NCBI GenBank assembly: GCA_016786705.1
Contig: JAEUVV010000010.1
Location: 124,001-188,000, forward strand
Length of the DNA: 64,000 nucleotides
Direction: 5' to 3'
Source of the DNA: Taibaiella sp.
GTDB lineage: Bacteria; Bacteroidota; Bacteroidia; Chitinophagales; Chitinophagaceae
Part shown: in pieces, positions 1 to 9,146 of the stretch
Layout of the letters: each line of letters starts with the position of its first letter
How positions within the stretch are numbered: position 1 is the stretch's first letter
The notes under the pieces: model-generated
Told to the model about the DNA's origin: nothing
What the model saw: the letters and a program-made list of their open reading frames with translations, nothing else
The model's database searches: none
Position numbers and translations under genes: made by a program

Positions 1-475
1 GATGCTCCCCCAGGCCGGACAAAAGGCCGGCAATATCCCGGCAAAGTTTTTCCCAGTGTTCTGCCCCGTGAACGGAGCCCAGGTAAGCCGCGAATTTGGG
101 CACTTTTTCTTTTATAACAACAGGATCAAGCATTTTAACTTCTCTTGCCGCAATCCCGGGAGACCAGTTCAGTTTCGTGGCCAATGTCATAATAGCCACC
201 ACCCGTTCGGGGAATTGCGCGGCATAGCATAAGCCTACATAACCGCCCATACTATACCCGAATATAGCGACCTGCCCTAAATTATGCTCCTCACAATACT
301 TTTCGATCTGAGCTACGTAGGTCGCCATGTTTATGGCCTCATCTCCCTGCCTAAGGCCAGCGTGGCCTTCAAAGACGGGAGTATGGATCAAATACTCGGC
401 CCCGAGTGCCTCTTTTATAAAGTCAAAGTAACCGGGGTGCCCTAAAGCGCCATGCAACAGTAATAAATGTTTCAT
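1..475 (-). CDS. alpha/beta hydrolase, 3' end cut by window edge
   Basis: Reading the minus strand from an ATG at 475 gives an open frame to the left edge (about 158 codons, incomplete). It begins MKHLLLLHGALGHPGYF, where HGALG is the oxyanion-hole loop of the alpha/beta hydrolase fold. About 90 residues in is the nucleophile elbow GYSMGG (serine in G-x-S-x-G). The catalytic acid and histidine would lie beyond the window. No signal peptide is visible, so it is probably cytosolic. The substrate cannot be told; small esterases, lipase-like proteins and MenH-like enzymes share this pattern. The upstream side is the repeat-filled intergenic region, so it is likely the first gene of its transcript. 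Confidence 0.85.
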   Translation of the reverse strand, partial: MKHLLLLHGALGHPGYFDFIKEALGAEYLIHTPVFEGHAGLRQGDEAINMATYVAQIEKYCEEHNLGQVAIFGYSMGGYVGLCYAAQFPERVVAIMTLATKLNWSPGIAAREVKMLDPVVIKEKVPKFAAYLGSVHGAEHWEKLCRDIAGLLSGLGEH

Positions 476-655
476 AGTTTTTAAAAAGTGCTTAGGTAAA
501 TATACAAAAACCGGGCTTAGAAAATAAAAATTTAAAGGAAATGTCCATTTATACACTATTGTTTAAGATAGCTTAATGTTCAATTTACAGGAAAAAACTT
601 CAAAGCCAACGGGAATTCCCAGAAAAAAGTAGGAAATAAATAGCCTGCTTAACTT

Positions 656-878
656 TATACTTATGTTCTTTTGCCTTGATACAGGTAGCACAAAAAAATC
701 AAGGCTCTGAAAAATGGGCTAAAAATGGTACAGCGAACCTGAAATTCGCCAAACTCGCCTAAATTTCTGTCAAGTATGTGAAGCAATAAGAGACTCGAAC
801 AGTGGCGAATTTCCCTCCGCACAGCGAAGGACGGCTCCCTGCCCCATTTTATTACCGCCATTTTTTCAAAGGTCAATC
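656..878. repeat. Long intergenic direct repeat, copy A
   Basis: This block runs from ATGTTCTTTTGCCTTGATAC through CAGCGAACCTGAAATTCGCC and AAGCAATAAGAGACTCGAAC to CGCCATTTTTTCAAAGG. It recurs at about 1244-1463 with only scattered substitutions and small indels. The minus strand can be read as a 71-codon frame in both copies, but changes fall at all codon positions, so I treat it as non-coding. The left end contains a short palindromic stretch around the CTTGATAC/ATCAAGG core that is intact in copy B. Confidence 0.85.
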
Positions 879-961
879 CCCAAGCAACTATATTATACTA
901 TTTGTGGGGCATAGCACTTCTGCCGATGGGCTTTGTAGCATTGCCCAGTGGCGAACCCAAA

Positions 962-1030
962 CCGGAAATCATGCTCGCGATTGATTTCCGGGGTCTTTTT
1001 TGCGCTACTTTTTGGACAAGCAAAAAGTAG
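962..1030. repeat. Intergenic double-hairpin module, copy 1
   Basis: Two perfect hairpins stand in tandem. The first has arms CCGGAAATCA (962-971) and TGATTTCCGG (982-991) around a 10-nt loop, and is followed by a T-run as in an intrinsic terminator. The second has arms CTACTTTTTG (1005-1014) and CAAAAAGTAG (1021-1030) around the 6-nt loop GACAAG. Further copies or partial copies lie at 1731-1800, 1557-1640, 1166-1190 and, inverted, 10690-10870. No protein is encoded. It may act as a terminator or as a REP-like element. Confidence 0.8.
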
Positions 1031-1243
1031 CAAAGATGATGTGCTTTGCAACACTGCTCAGTAGCGAACCCGACCCGAAAATCGACCCGGCAAGGTGTTG
1101 GGACCGGGATCTTTTTTGCGCAACTTTTTATGCACGTTATATTTATTTTGTTTATTGGTGCTTATGAATGCTAAGGCATTTGGACAAGCAAAAAGTGGAA
1201 ATGAATGATCCACTTATTTAGCAAAGCATTGAATAATGCTCTT

Positions 1244-1463
1244 CTTTCTTATGTTCTTTTGTCTTGATACAAAAGAACCAAAAGATCAAGGCTCTGAAAA
1301 AATGGGCTAAAAATGGTGCAGCGAACCTGAAATTCGCCAAACTCGCCTAAATTTATGTCAAGTATGTGAAGCAATAAGAGACTCGAACAGTGGCGAATTT
1401 CCCTCCGCGTAGCGCAGGACGGCTCCCTGCACCATTTTATTAACGCCATTTTTTCAAAGGCCA
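1244..1463. repeat. Long intergenic direct repeat, copy B
   Basis: This is the second copy of the block at 656-878, in the same orientation about 590 bp away. Its left end preserves the palindromic arrangement CTTTTGTCTTGATAC followed by AAAAGAACCAAAAGATCAAGG, which is degraded in copy A. The body with CAGCGAACCTGAAATTCGCC and GCAATAAGAGACTCGAACAG is nearly identical between the copies. Confidence 0.85.
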
Positions 1464-1730
1464 CTCCACCGTCACATCAAAAATTTAAAACCAGCGTGTT
1501 CAATCAAACATTCAAATGTTGCCTGGCCAGGCACATAGCTTAATAGATATCCCCTCCGAAAATCGACCCGGCAACCGTCCCGGCAAGGTGTTGGGCCCGG
1601 GACCTTTTTTTGCGCAACTTTATTGGACAAGCAAAAAATGTTAAAGAACCCACCAATGTCTAATAGAAAATTGCCTGGCATTGTAATACTGCCGATGTGC
1701 TCTGCACTGATGTTCAGTAACGAGCCCAAC

Positions 1731-1800
1731 CCGGAAATCATGCTGGAGATTGATTTCCGGGGTCCTTTTTGCGCTACTTTTTGGACAAGCAAAAAGGGAA
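1731..1800. repeat. Intergenic double-hairpin module, copy 2
   Basis: The arms CCGGAAATCA (1731-1740) and TGATTTCCGG (1751-1760) match copy 1 exactly, while the loop differs (TGCTGGAGAT against TGCTCGCGAT). A T-run follows, then GCGCTACTTTTTGGACAAGC and AAAAAGG, so the second hairpin is slightly damaged. A related but different stem, GTCCCGG/CCGGGAC followed by seven T, lies just upstream at about 1588-1616. Confidence 0.75.
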
Positions 1801-1915
1801 AGAAACTGCTTTAGGCTAACGCATTTGGACAAGCACAACGTAGCAAAGCATGGCATTTTATTATTTGTATCTTTACAACAGTTCATATAAATAGTAAAAG
1901 CCAGACTCTTCACTC

Positions 1916-2383
1916 ATGAAAATAACCGAACAACAAGCACTGACAAAGGAACAGCAACCACAAGTGATCAACCTCTGGAATAAAGAATACCCCGACACCC
2001 TCTCTTACCAAACGGAGGAACAGTTTAATGATTATCTTAAAGGATTAAAAGAGCTGGAACATCAGCTACTGACCGACGAACAGGGTACGCTTCAAGGCTG
2101 GGCCATTACCTTTGAAAGAGAAGGAGCAACCTGGTTTGCCATCATCCTCGACAGCCAGCTACACGGCAAAGGATTGGGCAGCAGGCTGCTCGACAAGCTC
2201 AAATTAAAACACAAAGTACTCAATGGCTGGGTAATCGACCACGACCAGGCAGTTAAGCCGGATGGCAGCCTCTACCGTTCTCCATTAGGTTTTTATCTTA
2301 AAAATGATTTTGAGCTCCTTCCCGGCACCCGGCTGGAGCTGGACAAGATCTCGGCGGTTAAGATTGTATGGCAGCGGCATTAG
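1916..2383 (+). CDS. GNAT family N-acetyltransferase
   Basis: The product is 155 aa, a typical length for a single GNAT domain. The acetyl-CoA pyrophosphate-binding motif A is seen as QLHGKGLGSRLL (Q-x-x-G-x-G) in the middle, preceded by the beta-strand segment WFAIILD. The ATG at 1916 is the first in frame. These enzymes move an acetyl group from acetyl-CoA to an amine; the acceptor cannot be read from the sequence. It stands alone: the repeat region lies upstream and 229 bp separate it from the next gene. Confidence 0.85.
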   Translation: MKITEQQALTKEQQPQVINLWNKEYPDTLSYQTEEQFNDYLKGLKELEHQLLTDEQGTLQGWAITFEREGATWFAIILDSQLHGKGLGSRLLDKLKLKHKVLNGWVIDHDQAVKPDGSLYRSPLGFYLKNDFELLPGTRLELDKISAVKIVWQRH

Positions 2384-2612
2384 TGAAGGTGTAGCAACCG
2401 AACAGCATACTTTTAGCCAATTCCTGCATAAAGATATTCTATTATAACACTATATTAATTCCACCTCAAGGTTCTAAATGTTTAATTTTGCGCAGCGCGA
2501 TAAATATTTTTTCATGGAAATGCGCATTAAACTAAGAAAACGATTTATGTTATAAGACATTAAGTTTTCCGTTCATGAACCACATGCAAGCAAGTATTAA
2601 AATTTAAACAAA

Positions 2613-3323
2613 ATGAAAGTAGAGATCTGGAGTGATGTAGTATGTCCCTTCTGTTATATAGGAAAGCGCCATTTTGAAGCTGCCCTGGCACAGTTTCCTG
2701 ATACCAAAGACATAGAAATTAGCTGGAAAAGCTTCCAGCTGGACCCTTCGGTAACGGCACAAGAGGCAGGGCAAACACATATGGACTATCTGGCAAAAAA
2801 AAGAGGCTGGAGTATGGAGCAAACCCGTGAAGCCCTGGGCTCTGTAACCAATATGGCTGCCGCTTCCGGCCTGGACTATAAACTGGAACATACTAAAGTA
2901 GTCAATACCTTTAACGCACATCGCTTACTGCAATTTGCGGCGGCAAAAGGATTAGGCGACCAGGCGGAAGAACTCTTCTTTAAAGCTTATTTCACAGAAG
3001 AAAAAGATATCGCGGATGAAGCCGTACAATTAGAAATTTTTAAACAACTAGGCCTTACTGCGGCAGACCGTGAAACGGCTTTGCAGGACGAGCAATATGC
3101 CAAAGCAGTACATGCGGATATCGCCGAAGCCCGTCAAATAGGAGTCAACGGTGTTCCTTTCTTTGTCTTTGATCGCAAATATGCCATCTCCGGCGCACAA
3201 CCGGTTGAAGCTTTCCTGCAAACGCTGACACAATCCCATAGCGAATGGCGGGAGCAGCACCCGGAAATTAAACTGGATATCCAATCCGGCCCGAGTTGCG
3301 ATATCAACGGCAACTGTGATTAA
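2613..3323 (+). CDS. DsbA-family oxidoreductase, FrnE-like
   Basis: The 236-aa product starts with the strand MKVEIWSDVV and a CPFC redox motif at residues 11-14, followed by YIGKRHFE. This is the arrangement of the FrnE/2-hydroxychromene-2-carboxylate isomerase branch of the DsbA thioredoxin fold. The thioredoxin cis-proline loop is seen as GVNGVPFFVFD late in the protein. There is no signal peptide, so it should act in the cytoplasm, probably as a thiol-disulfide oxidoreductase or a protectant against oxidative stress. The tail SCDINGNCD adds two cysteines. A TAATTTTG box at 2483-2490 could be its -7 element, which would give a leader of about 115 nt. Confidence 0.88.
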   Translation: MKVEIWSDVVCPFCYIGKRHFEAALAQFPDTKDIEISWKSFQLDPSVTAQEAGQTHMDYLAKKRGWSMEQTREALGSVTNMAAASGLDYKLEHTKVVNTFNAHRLLQFAAAKGLGDQAEELFFKAYFTEEKDIADEAVQLEIFKQLGLTAADRETALQDEQYAKAVHADIAEARQIGVNGVPFFVFDRKYAISGAQPVEAFLQTLTQSHSEWREQHPEIKLDIQSGPSCDINGNCD

Positions 3324-3355
3324 TCATTGCTTTTAAGAAAAGAACTCAATTAATA

Positions 3356-3934
3356 ATGAACCATATTACTGTATTCTGTGGCTCCAGCGCGGGCAACGAA
3401 GCACAATATAAAGAACAGGCTTACCAACTAGGTAAAGTCCTTGCCCATCACAACATTGGCCTCGTCTATGGCGGGGCCGGTATAGGCCTCATGGGCGCTG
3501 TGGCCAATGGTACACTGGAAAATGGAGGTACCGTGACCGGTGTGCTTCCCCACTTCCTGCAAAACAAAGAAATCGCGCATGCCGGCCTGACAGAGCTAAT
3601 ACTGGTAGACACCATGCATGAGCGTAAGCAAAAAATGAATGACCTGTCCGACGGTGTCATTGCTTTACCCGGCGGGTATGGCACCCTGGAAGAGCTATTT
3701 GAAATGCTTACCTGGGCGCAACTCTCCTTGCATGAAAAACCGATCGGCATACTGAATATTGATGGTTTTTATGATGAGTTGATCGCAATGATCGATAAAA
3801 TGGTGCAAAAAGGCTTCCTGAATAAGGAATACAAAGAAATGATCATCGTGAGCGCTGATATAGATCAACTGATCCACGAAATGCAACACTACCAGGTACC
3901 CGCCGAAAAATGGGCGATGCTGAAAAAAGTATAA
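3356..3934 (+). CDS. LOG-family protein (TIGR00730, nucleoside-monophosphate phosphoribohydrolase type)
   Basis: The 192-aa protein begins with the Rossmann strand ITVFCGSS and carries the family signature PGGYGTLEE from residue 105, with the upstream MHERKQKM segment that contributes the catalytic arginine. Family members cleave the N-glycosidic bond of nucleoside 5'-monophosphates (LONELY GUY, cytokinin-activating in plants). In most bacteria the true substrate is uncertain. It begins 32 nt after the FrnE-like gene and is followed closely by the AAA+ gene, so the three may share a transcript. Confidence 0.9.
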   Translation: MNHITVFCGSSAGNEAQYKEQAYQLGKVLAHHNIGLVYGGAGIGLMGAVANGTLENGGTVTGVLPHFLQNKEIAHAGLTELILVDTMHERKQKMNDLSDGVIALPGGYGTLEELFEMLTWAQLSLHEKPIGILNIDGFYDELIAMIDKMVQKGFLNKEYKEMIIVSADIDQLIHEMQHYQVPAEKWAMLKKV

Positions 3935-3972
3935 TTCTTGGTATCTTTGCCTCACGATCCATTCAACCCTTC

Positions 3973-4680
3973 ATGAACCTGTTTGACCTTATTATCAACG
4001 ACAAAGAGCCCGTCCTGCTGGATGATGTATTCCTGGATAAAGAAAATAAAATCGCGATTGAGCAGCTGATAAAAGAGCATCGTTTTATAGACCAGCTAAG
4101 CGCCTACGGCCTGCCGGTGAATAATAAGATAATGCTGCACGGCGCTTCGGGTTGTGGTAAAACAACGGCAGCAAAGGCAATCGCTACAGCACTCAATAAA
4201 CCGATACTGATCCTCAACCTGGCCAATGTGATTAATGCCCGCATAGGCGAAACTTCGCAGAACATGAAAATGATCTTTGAAAAGGCCGGCCGGGATAAGG
4301 CAGTGCTGTTCCTGGATGAATTTGACCAGATCGGGAAAGCCCGGGGCAATGATGATAAAGATGTGGGAGAGATGAGAAGACTGGTGAATACCATCATCCA
4401 GCTGATCGATTATTATCCCAATAACGCCCTGCTGATCTGCGCGACCAACCACCCGGAGATCGTGGACATCGCTTTACTGCGCCGGTTCCAGCTGAGTATC
4501 AGCTTTGAGCTGCCTTCGGCAGAAATGCTGGATGCTTATTATGATAAAATACTCGCCCCCTTCCCCGAACATTTAAGGACCATCCCCAGGCGTTATGGTT
4601 TTTCTTACGCAGAAGCCAAAGACTATGCCTTTACTTTAGTCAAATCCCTGCTCATTAAAGAGCTGGAGGCCCAAATTTAA
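3973..4680 (+). CDS. small AAA+ ATPase
   Basis: The product is 235 aa from the ATG at 3973 (MNLFDLIIND). An upstream in-frame ATG at 3910 would overlap the LOG gene by 25 nt and adds residues unlike the family, so I prefer 3973. Walker A is GASGCGKT (residues 57-64), Walker B is VLFLDEFD (111-118), sensor 1 is at Asn159 in CATNH, and paired arginines RR at 170-171 could be the finger. This is the classical AAA architecture of Cdc48/FtsH/spastin-like ATPases, with almost nothing besides the ATPase core and a short helical lid. The partner is unknown, so it may remodel a protein encoded elsewhere. Confidence 0.82.
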   Translation: MNLFDLIINDKEPVLLDDVFLDKENKIAIEQLIKEHRFIDQLSAYGLPVNNKIMLHGASGCGKTTAAKAIATALNKPILILNLANVINARIGETSQNMKMIFEKAGRDKAVLFLDEFDQIGKARGNDDKDVGEMRRLVNTIIQLIDYYPNNALLICATNHPEIVDIALLRRFQLSISFELPSAEMLDAYYDKILAPFPEHLRTIPRRYGFSYAEAKDYAFTLVKSLLIKELEAQI

Positions 4681-5001
4681 TGGTTAATGAGCGATAGGTG
4701 GTGAATAATGGGTGATGGCTGATACATCTGTCAACAGGATTAGCTATCCTTATGTCACCCTGAGTTCATCGAAGGGTAGAGCGCATAAATTGCATGCTTC
4801 GACAAGCTCAGCATGACAACTGGTTCGCGTCATTTCGAGCGGAATGAAATAAAGTCAAGCAATCTAATTATTAATGGTTAATGAGTGAATGGTGACGACT
4901 ATTAGTAGTGAATAGAGAAGAGTGAACAGTGAAGTGTGATAATTACAGGTGATTAGTGATGGAATTACATTTATAATTAACAATTTACCATTAAAAATCA
5001 A
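4681..5001. other. Gene-free interval with two palindromic repeat elements
   Basis: No gene is seen in these 321 bp between the convergent AAA+ and antiporter genes. It contains an imperfect palindrome of the TGTCA-CCTGAG...CTCAG-ATGACA type (about 4752-4817), a GTCATTTCGAGCGGAATGAA segment next to it, and a TAATGGTTAAT-type palindrome with outer arms near 4867-4882 and 4976-4993. Either palindrome could end transcription from both sides. Confidence 0.7.
4752..4817. repeat. Imperfect palindrome, CTTCGA/CTCAG type
   Basis: The left arm TGTCACCCTGAGTTCATCGA and the right arm TCGACAAGCTCAGCATGACA are largely complementary and are separated by about 25 nt. Degenerate relatives stand at about 10427-10494 and inside the element at 33128-33248. 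Elements of this look are common between genes in Bacteroidota. Confidence 0.7.
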
Positions 5002-7314
5002 TTAAGCTTCAACCTTCGCAGTATGCTGCACCGGCTGCTGCTCCCCCCGCTTCTGGTAGGATTTAGCAATAATCAGTGAAGAACTTTCTACAGAAGCCCA
5101 ACCTTTGTTTTCCCGAACGAGCCCTACCCAGGTAGCCAGGCTGGCAATGATCAGGTCTACAGCAGTCTTATCTTTTCTATTAATGGATTTGATATCCACG
5201 ATAGTTACTTTATCCGCTATATTGGCCCAGCCCTTACTACTGATCAGGTTTTCCAGGCTCTGGATCGCATTCGCGTCGGTCGCGGCGATCGTGATCGACA
5301 TCTCTTTATTCAGTACCAGGTTTTCCATATATTGAAACAGGAAAATATCCCCTATGCCCCCGAATGGGATCAATACATTCCTGATCTCTTTCATTTCCTT
5401 AGGCACCAGGATCCCGAAATCAATATTCAGGCGGTCAGCGATTGAAGATATGGATTCGTCAATTACGTCCCAGGAGGCGATATCCGCTTTCCTCGAAATA
5501 CTCCGGTACAACTTGTCCAGGTTAATGATCCTTGAAGTAAAGCCAAGGATTTTACCCAGCGCACTCCCATCATAGATAGACTGGCTGCACTCCATCAGCA
5601 AAATATCATACTTACCTTTATGCGTCTTTTCAATTAGTGCTGTATCAACGTCTCCGGTAGCAGCAAAGTGCGTCCTCAGCTGCAGGTCCTGACTTTTAGC
5701 CACCTGCATCGCTGGCTGGAATACCTTGTTTTCATAAGCCCCGATGTCATATAGGTGCAAGTCTTCTGTTTCTGCAAAATGCGCTGCCGTATATTGCGTT
5801 TCCGCCCCGTTAAAGATGGCCGCGCCGATTTTCACCAGCTGGCGGCCGGCTTCCGGCTCATCAAAGGCATACAATACCCTGGACTTATTACTTCCCGGGA
5901 GGCCATCCTCTTCAGGTTTTTCCTTTTTAAAGAAACGCCCTATCAATGATAAGGTGGGGCCCGTCATGAATGTAGTGACCAATGCCATGATCACCATCAT
6001 CGCGAAAATCTGGGGGCTTAATACACCCAGGTCATAACCGATATTCAATACCACCAGCTCCATAAGCCCGCGGGTATTCATAAGCGCGCCTATCATAAGG
6101 CTGTCGCGCCAGCTCTGCCCTACTACTCTGGCCGCGACCATAGAGCCTATAAACTTACCGGCTACCGCAACCACGATAATCAGTAATGTATATTTCCAGA
6201 GTTCCCAATCGTTCAGCAAACCGATCTGCGTACGTAAACCGGTGAATACGAAAAATAAGGGCAATAAAACGATCAGGGCAACATCCTCTATTTTTTCTAT
6301 GAACATGGTCCTGAACTTATTGTTTTCCGGCATGATCGCACCAGCCATGAAGGCACCGAATAAGGCATGAATACCAATCACTTCGGTAGCAACTGCAGAT
6401 AACAATAAAGTCAGGAAAAAGATAGCCACATAAGGCTTGCTCACAATCCCCTTTGCAGTAATCAGCGCGCCTATACGATGTAAGAATGGTCTGACGATCT
6501 TGATCATAACCACTACATAAACCGCCGCGAGCGCCATAATATATAAAGCGCTCATCATACTGCCCGCCTTCACAATAGCGATAACCGCAGCCAGTAAACA
6601 CCAGGCAGTAATATCATCCGCGGCAGCGCAGGTAATCACGATAGTACCCAGGCGGGTTTTATGAATACCCCGCTCCTGAACGATCCGCGCCAGTACCGGG
6701 AAGGCCGTAATAGACATGGCAATACCGATAAATAAAGCAAAAGAAAGAAACTGGGTACCTTCCGGTGCAAATTGCTCATATACAAAATAAGCAAGGCCTA
6801 TACCCAGGGCAAAAGGCATGATAATACTGGCATGACTGATGACGACCGCGTCATTAGCCTTATTACGCAGCACTTTCAGGTCCAGCTCCATGCCTACGAT
6901 AAACATAAAGAAGATCAGCCCGATCTGGCTGAGCATCTGCAGGTTGCCTAAGGAGGTAATGGGGAACAATACTTCAGAAACCTGCGGCGCTAATTGTCCC
7001 AGCAAAGAAGGCCCCAGTAATATCCCGGCAAGCATTTCCCCGATCACGGTCGGCTGCCCGACCTTGGTACACAGCCAGCCCATAAAACGGGCAGCTACAA
7101 TAATAGTAATGATCTGTACCAGCAAAAGGCCCAGGGGATGATGTAAATTATCCTGCAGGCTATGTATAAAGGTATCCCATTGACTGGCATCCCCGTTCGG
7201 CCGCACAATTTCTTTTCCGGCTTCGAGCCCGGCGCCTTTACTTACACTCCAATAGATCAAAAGAGAAAAAAGAGCTATAGTTACTACATAAAATACATTA
7301 CGAGTATGTTTCAT
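5002..7314 (-). CDS. Cation:proton antiporter, CPA2/Kef type with C-terminal cytosolic region
   Basis: From the ATG at 7314 (MKHTRNVFYVV) the product is 770 aa. A further in-frame start at 7371 adds 19 polar residues before the first membrane helix and is less likely. One N-terminal helix, an extracytoplasmic loop and then about 12 hydrophobic helices (residues ~65-440) form a Na+/H+ exchanger domain, with the conserved stretches GEMLAGILLGPSLLG, MELDL and the ITAFPVLARI region with AADDITAW. Residues ~480-770 are soluble and resemble paired universal-stress/nucleotide-binding folds. It should exchange K+ or Na+ for H+ across the inner membrane; the ion is not certain. It stands alone, convergent with the AAA+ gene and divergent from purH. 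Confidence 0.9.
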   Translation of the reverse strand: MKHTRNVFYVVTIALFSLLIYWSVSKGAGLEAGKEIVRPNGDASQWDTFIHSLQDNLHHPLGLLLVQIITIIVAARFMGWLCTKVGQPTVIGEMLAGILLGPSLLGQLAPQVSEVLFPITSLGNLQMLSQIGLIFFMFIVGMELDLKVLRNKANDAVVISHASIIMPFALGIGLAYFVYEQFAPEGTQFLSFALFIGIAMSITAFPVLARIVQERGIHKTRLGTIVITCAAADDITAWCLLAAVIAIVKAGSMMSALYIMALAAVYVVVMIKIVRPFLHRIGALITAKGIVSKPYVAIFFLTLLLSAVATEVIGIHALFGAFMAGAIMPENNKFRTMFIEKIEDVALIVLLPLFFVFTGLRTQIGLLNDWELWKYTLLIIVVAVAGKFIGSMVAARVVGQSWRDSLMIGALMNTRGLMELVVLNIGYDLGVLSPQIFAMMVIMALVTTFMTGPTLSLIGRFFKKEKPEEDGLPGSNKSRVLYAFDEPEAGRQLVKIGAAIFNGAETQYTAAHFAETEDLHLYDIGAYENKVFQPAMQVAKSQDLQLRTHFAATGDVDTALIEKTHKGKYDILLMECSQSIYDGSALGKILGFTSRIINLDKLYRSISRKADIASWDVIDESISSIADRLNIDFGILVPKEMKEIRNVLIPFGGIGDIFLFQYMENLVLNKEMSITIAATDANAIQSLENLISSKGWANIADKVTIVDIKSINRKDKTAVDLIIASLATWVGLVRENKGWASVESSSLIIAKSYQKRGEQQPVQHTAKVEA

Positions 7315-7525
7315 TAAAGCATTTTTAACGGTATTCCGGGGTGGAAAATCCACCCGAAAAAATAAAATCAACCAGCGAATTTAAGGTTTTTCAAAAAAAT
7401 GCAGTTGCCCTCCTTATGAACTAAACATTAAAAATACATTTTACTATGAATAAAAAATAGTTACGCATATAAATTCAAGCACATGCAAAAGTATTCTCAT
7501 TATAGCCAATAATTAGACGCCCGGG

Positions 7526-7557
7526 TTTTGAATACTAGATTAATTTACTGAACTTTG
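7526..7557 (+). promoter_or_regulatory. Candidate Bacteroidota promoter of purH
   Basis: A TTTTG at 7526-7530, a 19-nt spacer and GAACTTTG at 7550-7557 resemble the Bacteroidota -33/-7 consensus (TTTG and TAnnTTTG). Transcription would start about 30 nt before the purH ATG. The first two positions of the -7 box differ from consensus. Confidence 0.5.
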
Positions 7558-7596
7558 CAGCTTAATTTTTTATAATATTCAAAACAGCAAGGCTTT

Positions 7597-9111
7597 ATGT
7601 CAAACAAGAAAATTCAATCTGCATTAATTTCAGTATTCTACAAAGATGGCCTGGCGCCATTAGTGGAAACACTGCACCAGCAGGGAGTAAAAATCTATTC
7701 TACCGGTGGTACCCAAAAATTTATTGAAGACCTGAATATTCCTTGTATCCCCGTGGAAAGCCTGACCTCCTACCCAGCAATCCTGGGCGGAAGGGTAAAA
7801 ACCTTACACCCCGGCGTTTTCGGTGGTATCCTGGGCCGCAGGAACAATGAGCAGGACATAAAGGAAATGCGTCAATATAATATCCCTGAAATCGACCTGG
7901 TTATTGTTGACCTGTATCCTTTCGAAGAAACATTGGCACAAACTGATGAAGAGCAACTCATCATTGAGAAAATTGATATCGGTGGCCCATCCATGATCCG
8001 CGCGGCCGCCAAGAACTTTGCCGACCTGGCTGTACTTGCCGACAAAAACGATTATGCTGTTTTAAAAGAATTATTAGATAACCAGGAAGGCGCATTAAGC
8101 CTGGAGCAAAGAAAGTCTTTTGCAGCAAAGGCTTTCGAGGTGGTGATGAATTACGACATCGCGATCAACAATTATTTTAATCAATCCATCATACAACCGC
8201 TGAAGCATAAGCAAAGCTTACGTTACGGAGAGAACCCGCACCAGTCAGCAGCCTTCTATGGTAACCTGGACGAAGTATTCACTCAATTAAACGGTAAAGA
8301 ACTTTCTTACAACAACCTGGTAGATGTAGACGCTGCCGTTCAGTTGCACGCGGACTTCTCGGACAGCAACGACGCGATGTTTGGCATCATCAAGCATACT
8401 AATGTATGTGGCGTGGCCGCAAGAGCAGCATTGCACGATGCCTGGAAAGCTGCCTTATCCGGTGACCCGGAAAGCGCTTTCGGTGGTGTTTTAGTGTGTA
8501 ACAAGGAAGTAGATGCCGCTACCGCCAATGCTATTAACGAGATCTTCTTTGAAGTATTGATCGCCCCGGCCTATAGCGAAGAAGCCTTAACGATCTTAAA
8601 ATCTAAAAAGAACCGTATTTTACTGGCTTTAAAAGAGCAGACTTCTTTATTGAAAACCAGCTTCAAATCCGTATTAAACGGAACCCTGGTTCAAGACCTG
8701 GACAAAGGCAATTTTGAAAAATGGGAAGAAGTAGGCGGCCGCCCGGCTACAGAAGAAGAAAAACAAGCTTTAACTTTTGCCAACATTATCTGTAAGCACC
8801 TGAAAAGTAATGCTATCGCTTTGGTGAAAGATAAACAATTAGTAGGTAAAGGTTGCGGACAGACCAGCCGCGTGGATGCCTTAAGACATGCTATTGAAAA
8901 AGCGAAACAATTTAATTTTGACCTGAACGGCGCGGTACTGGCGTCTGACGCATTTTTCCCTTTCAACGATTGTGTACAGATCGGGCATGAAGCGGGCATT
9001 ACGGCGTTTATCCAGCCCGGAGGTTCTATCCGCGATAAAGACAGCATTGAATACTGTCAGGCCAATAACCTGGCCATGGTCATGACCGGACAAAGACATT
9101 TTAAACACTAA
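7597..9111 (+). CDS. purH: Bifunctional AICAR transformylase / IMP cyclohydrolase PurH
   Basis: The 504-aa protein catalyses the last two steps of IMP synthesis: formylation of AICAR by 10-formyl-THF and ring closure of FAICAR. The N-terminal MGS-like cyclohydrolase domain (about 1-200) shows ALISVFYKDG, STGGT and GGRVKTLHPGVFGG. The transformylase domain follows with LRYGENPHQSAAFYG, the catalytic Lys-His in IIKHTNVCGVA, SAFGGV and the C-terminal NDCVQIGHEAGITAFIQPGGSIRD. Length is slightly below the ~520-530 aa of proteobacterial enzymes, without a missing motif. It is followed after 35 nt by a methyltransferase gene on the same strand. Confidence 0.97.
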   Translation: MSNKKIQSALISVFYKDGLAPLVETLHQQGVKIYSTGGTQKFIEDLNIPCIPVESLTSYPAILGGRVKTLHPGVFGGILGRRNNEQDIKEMRQYNIPEIDLVIVDLYPFEETLAQTDEEQLIIEKIDIGGPSMIRAAAKNFADLAVLADKNDYAVLKELLDNQEGALSLEQRKSFAAKAFEVVMNYDIAINNYFNQSIIQPLKHKQSLRYGENPHQSAAFYGNLDEVFTQLNGKELSYNNLVDVDAAVQLHADFSDSNDAMFGIIKHTNVCGVAARAALHDAWKAALSGDPESAFGGVLVCNKEVDAATANAINEIFFEVLIAPAYSEEALTILKSKKNRILLALKEQTSLLKTSFKSVLNGTLVQDLDKGNFEKWEEVGGRPATEEEKQALTFANIICKHLKSNAIALVKDKQLVGKGCGQTSRVDALRHAIEKAKQFNFDLNGAVLASDAFFPFNDCVQIGHEAGITAFIQPGGSIRDKDSIEYCQANNLAMVMTGQRHFKH

Positions 9112-9146
9112 TCTTTACCAACAGGTAAAAGATATTCCAGCCGTCA

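Larger units (their letters stand above)
476..1915. other. 1.4-kb gene-free region filled with intergenic repeats
   Basis: I see no credible gene here. The open frames are short, overlap on both strands and are built from repeated DNA. The stretch holds a duplicated block of about 215 bp (near 656-878 and 1244-1463). It also holds several copies of a hairpin module with the core CCGGAAATCA...TGATTTCCGG and the tail CTACTTTTTGGACAAGCAAA. Sequences of the same family return at about 10600-10880 in the opposite orientation. The first ~180 bp (476-655) look like unique, AT-rich leader of the hydrolase gene. Confidence 0.8.

Noticed and set aside
661..1464. Two similar 71-codon minus-strand frames (661-876 and 1249-1464)
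   Set aside because: They lie entirely in the duplicated intergenic block. Differences fall at all codon positions and no start-site signals or known domain are present.
1472..1913. Overlapping frames on both strands between the repeats and the GNAT gene
   Set aside because: They consist of copies of the intergenic hairpin module and show no protein family.
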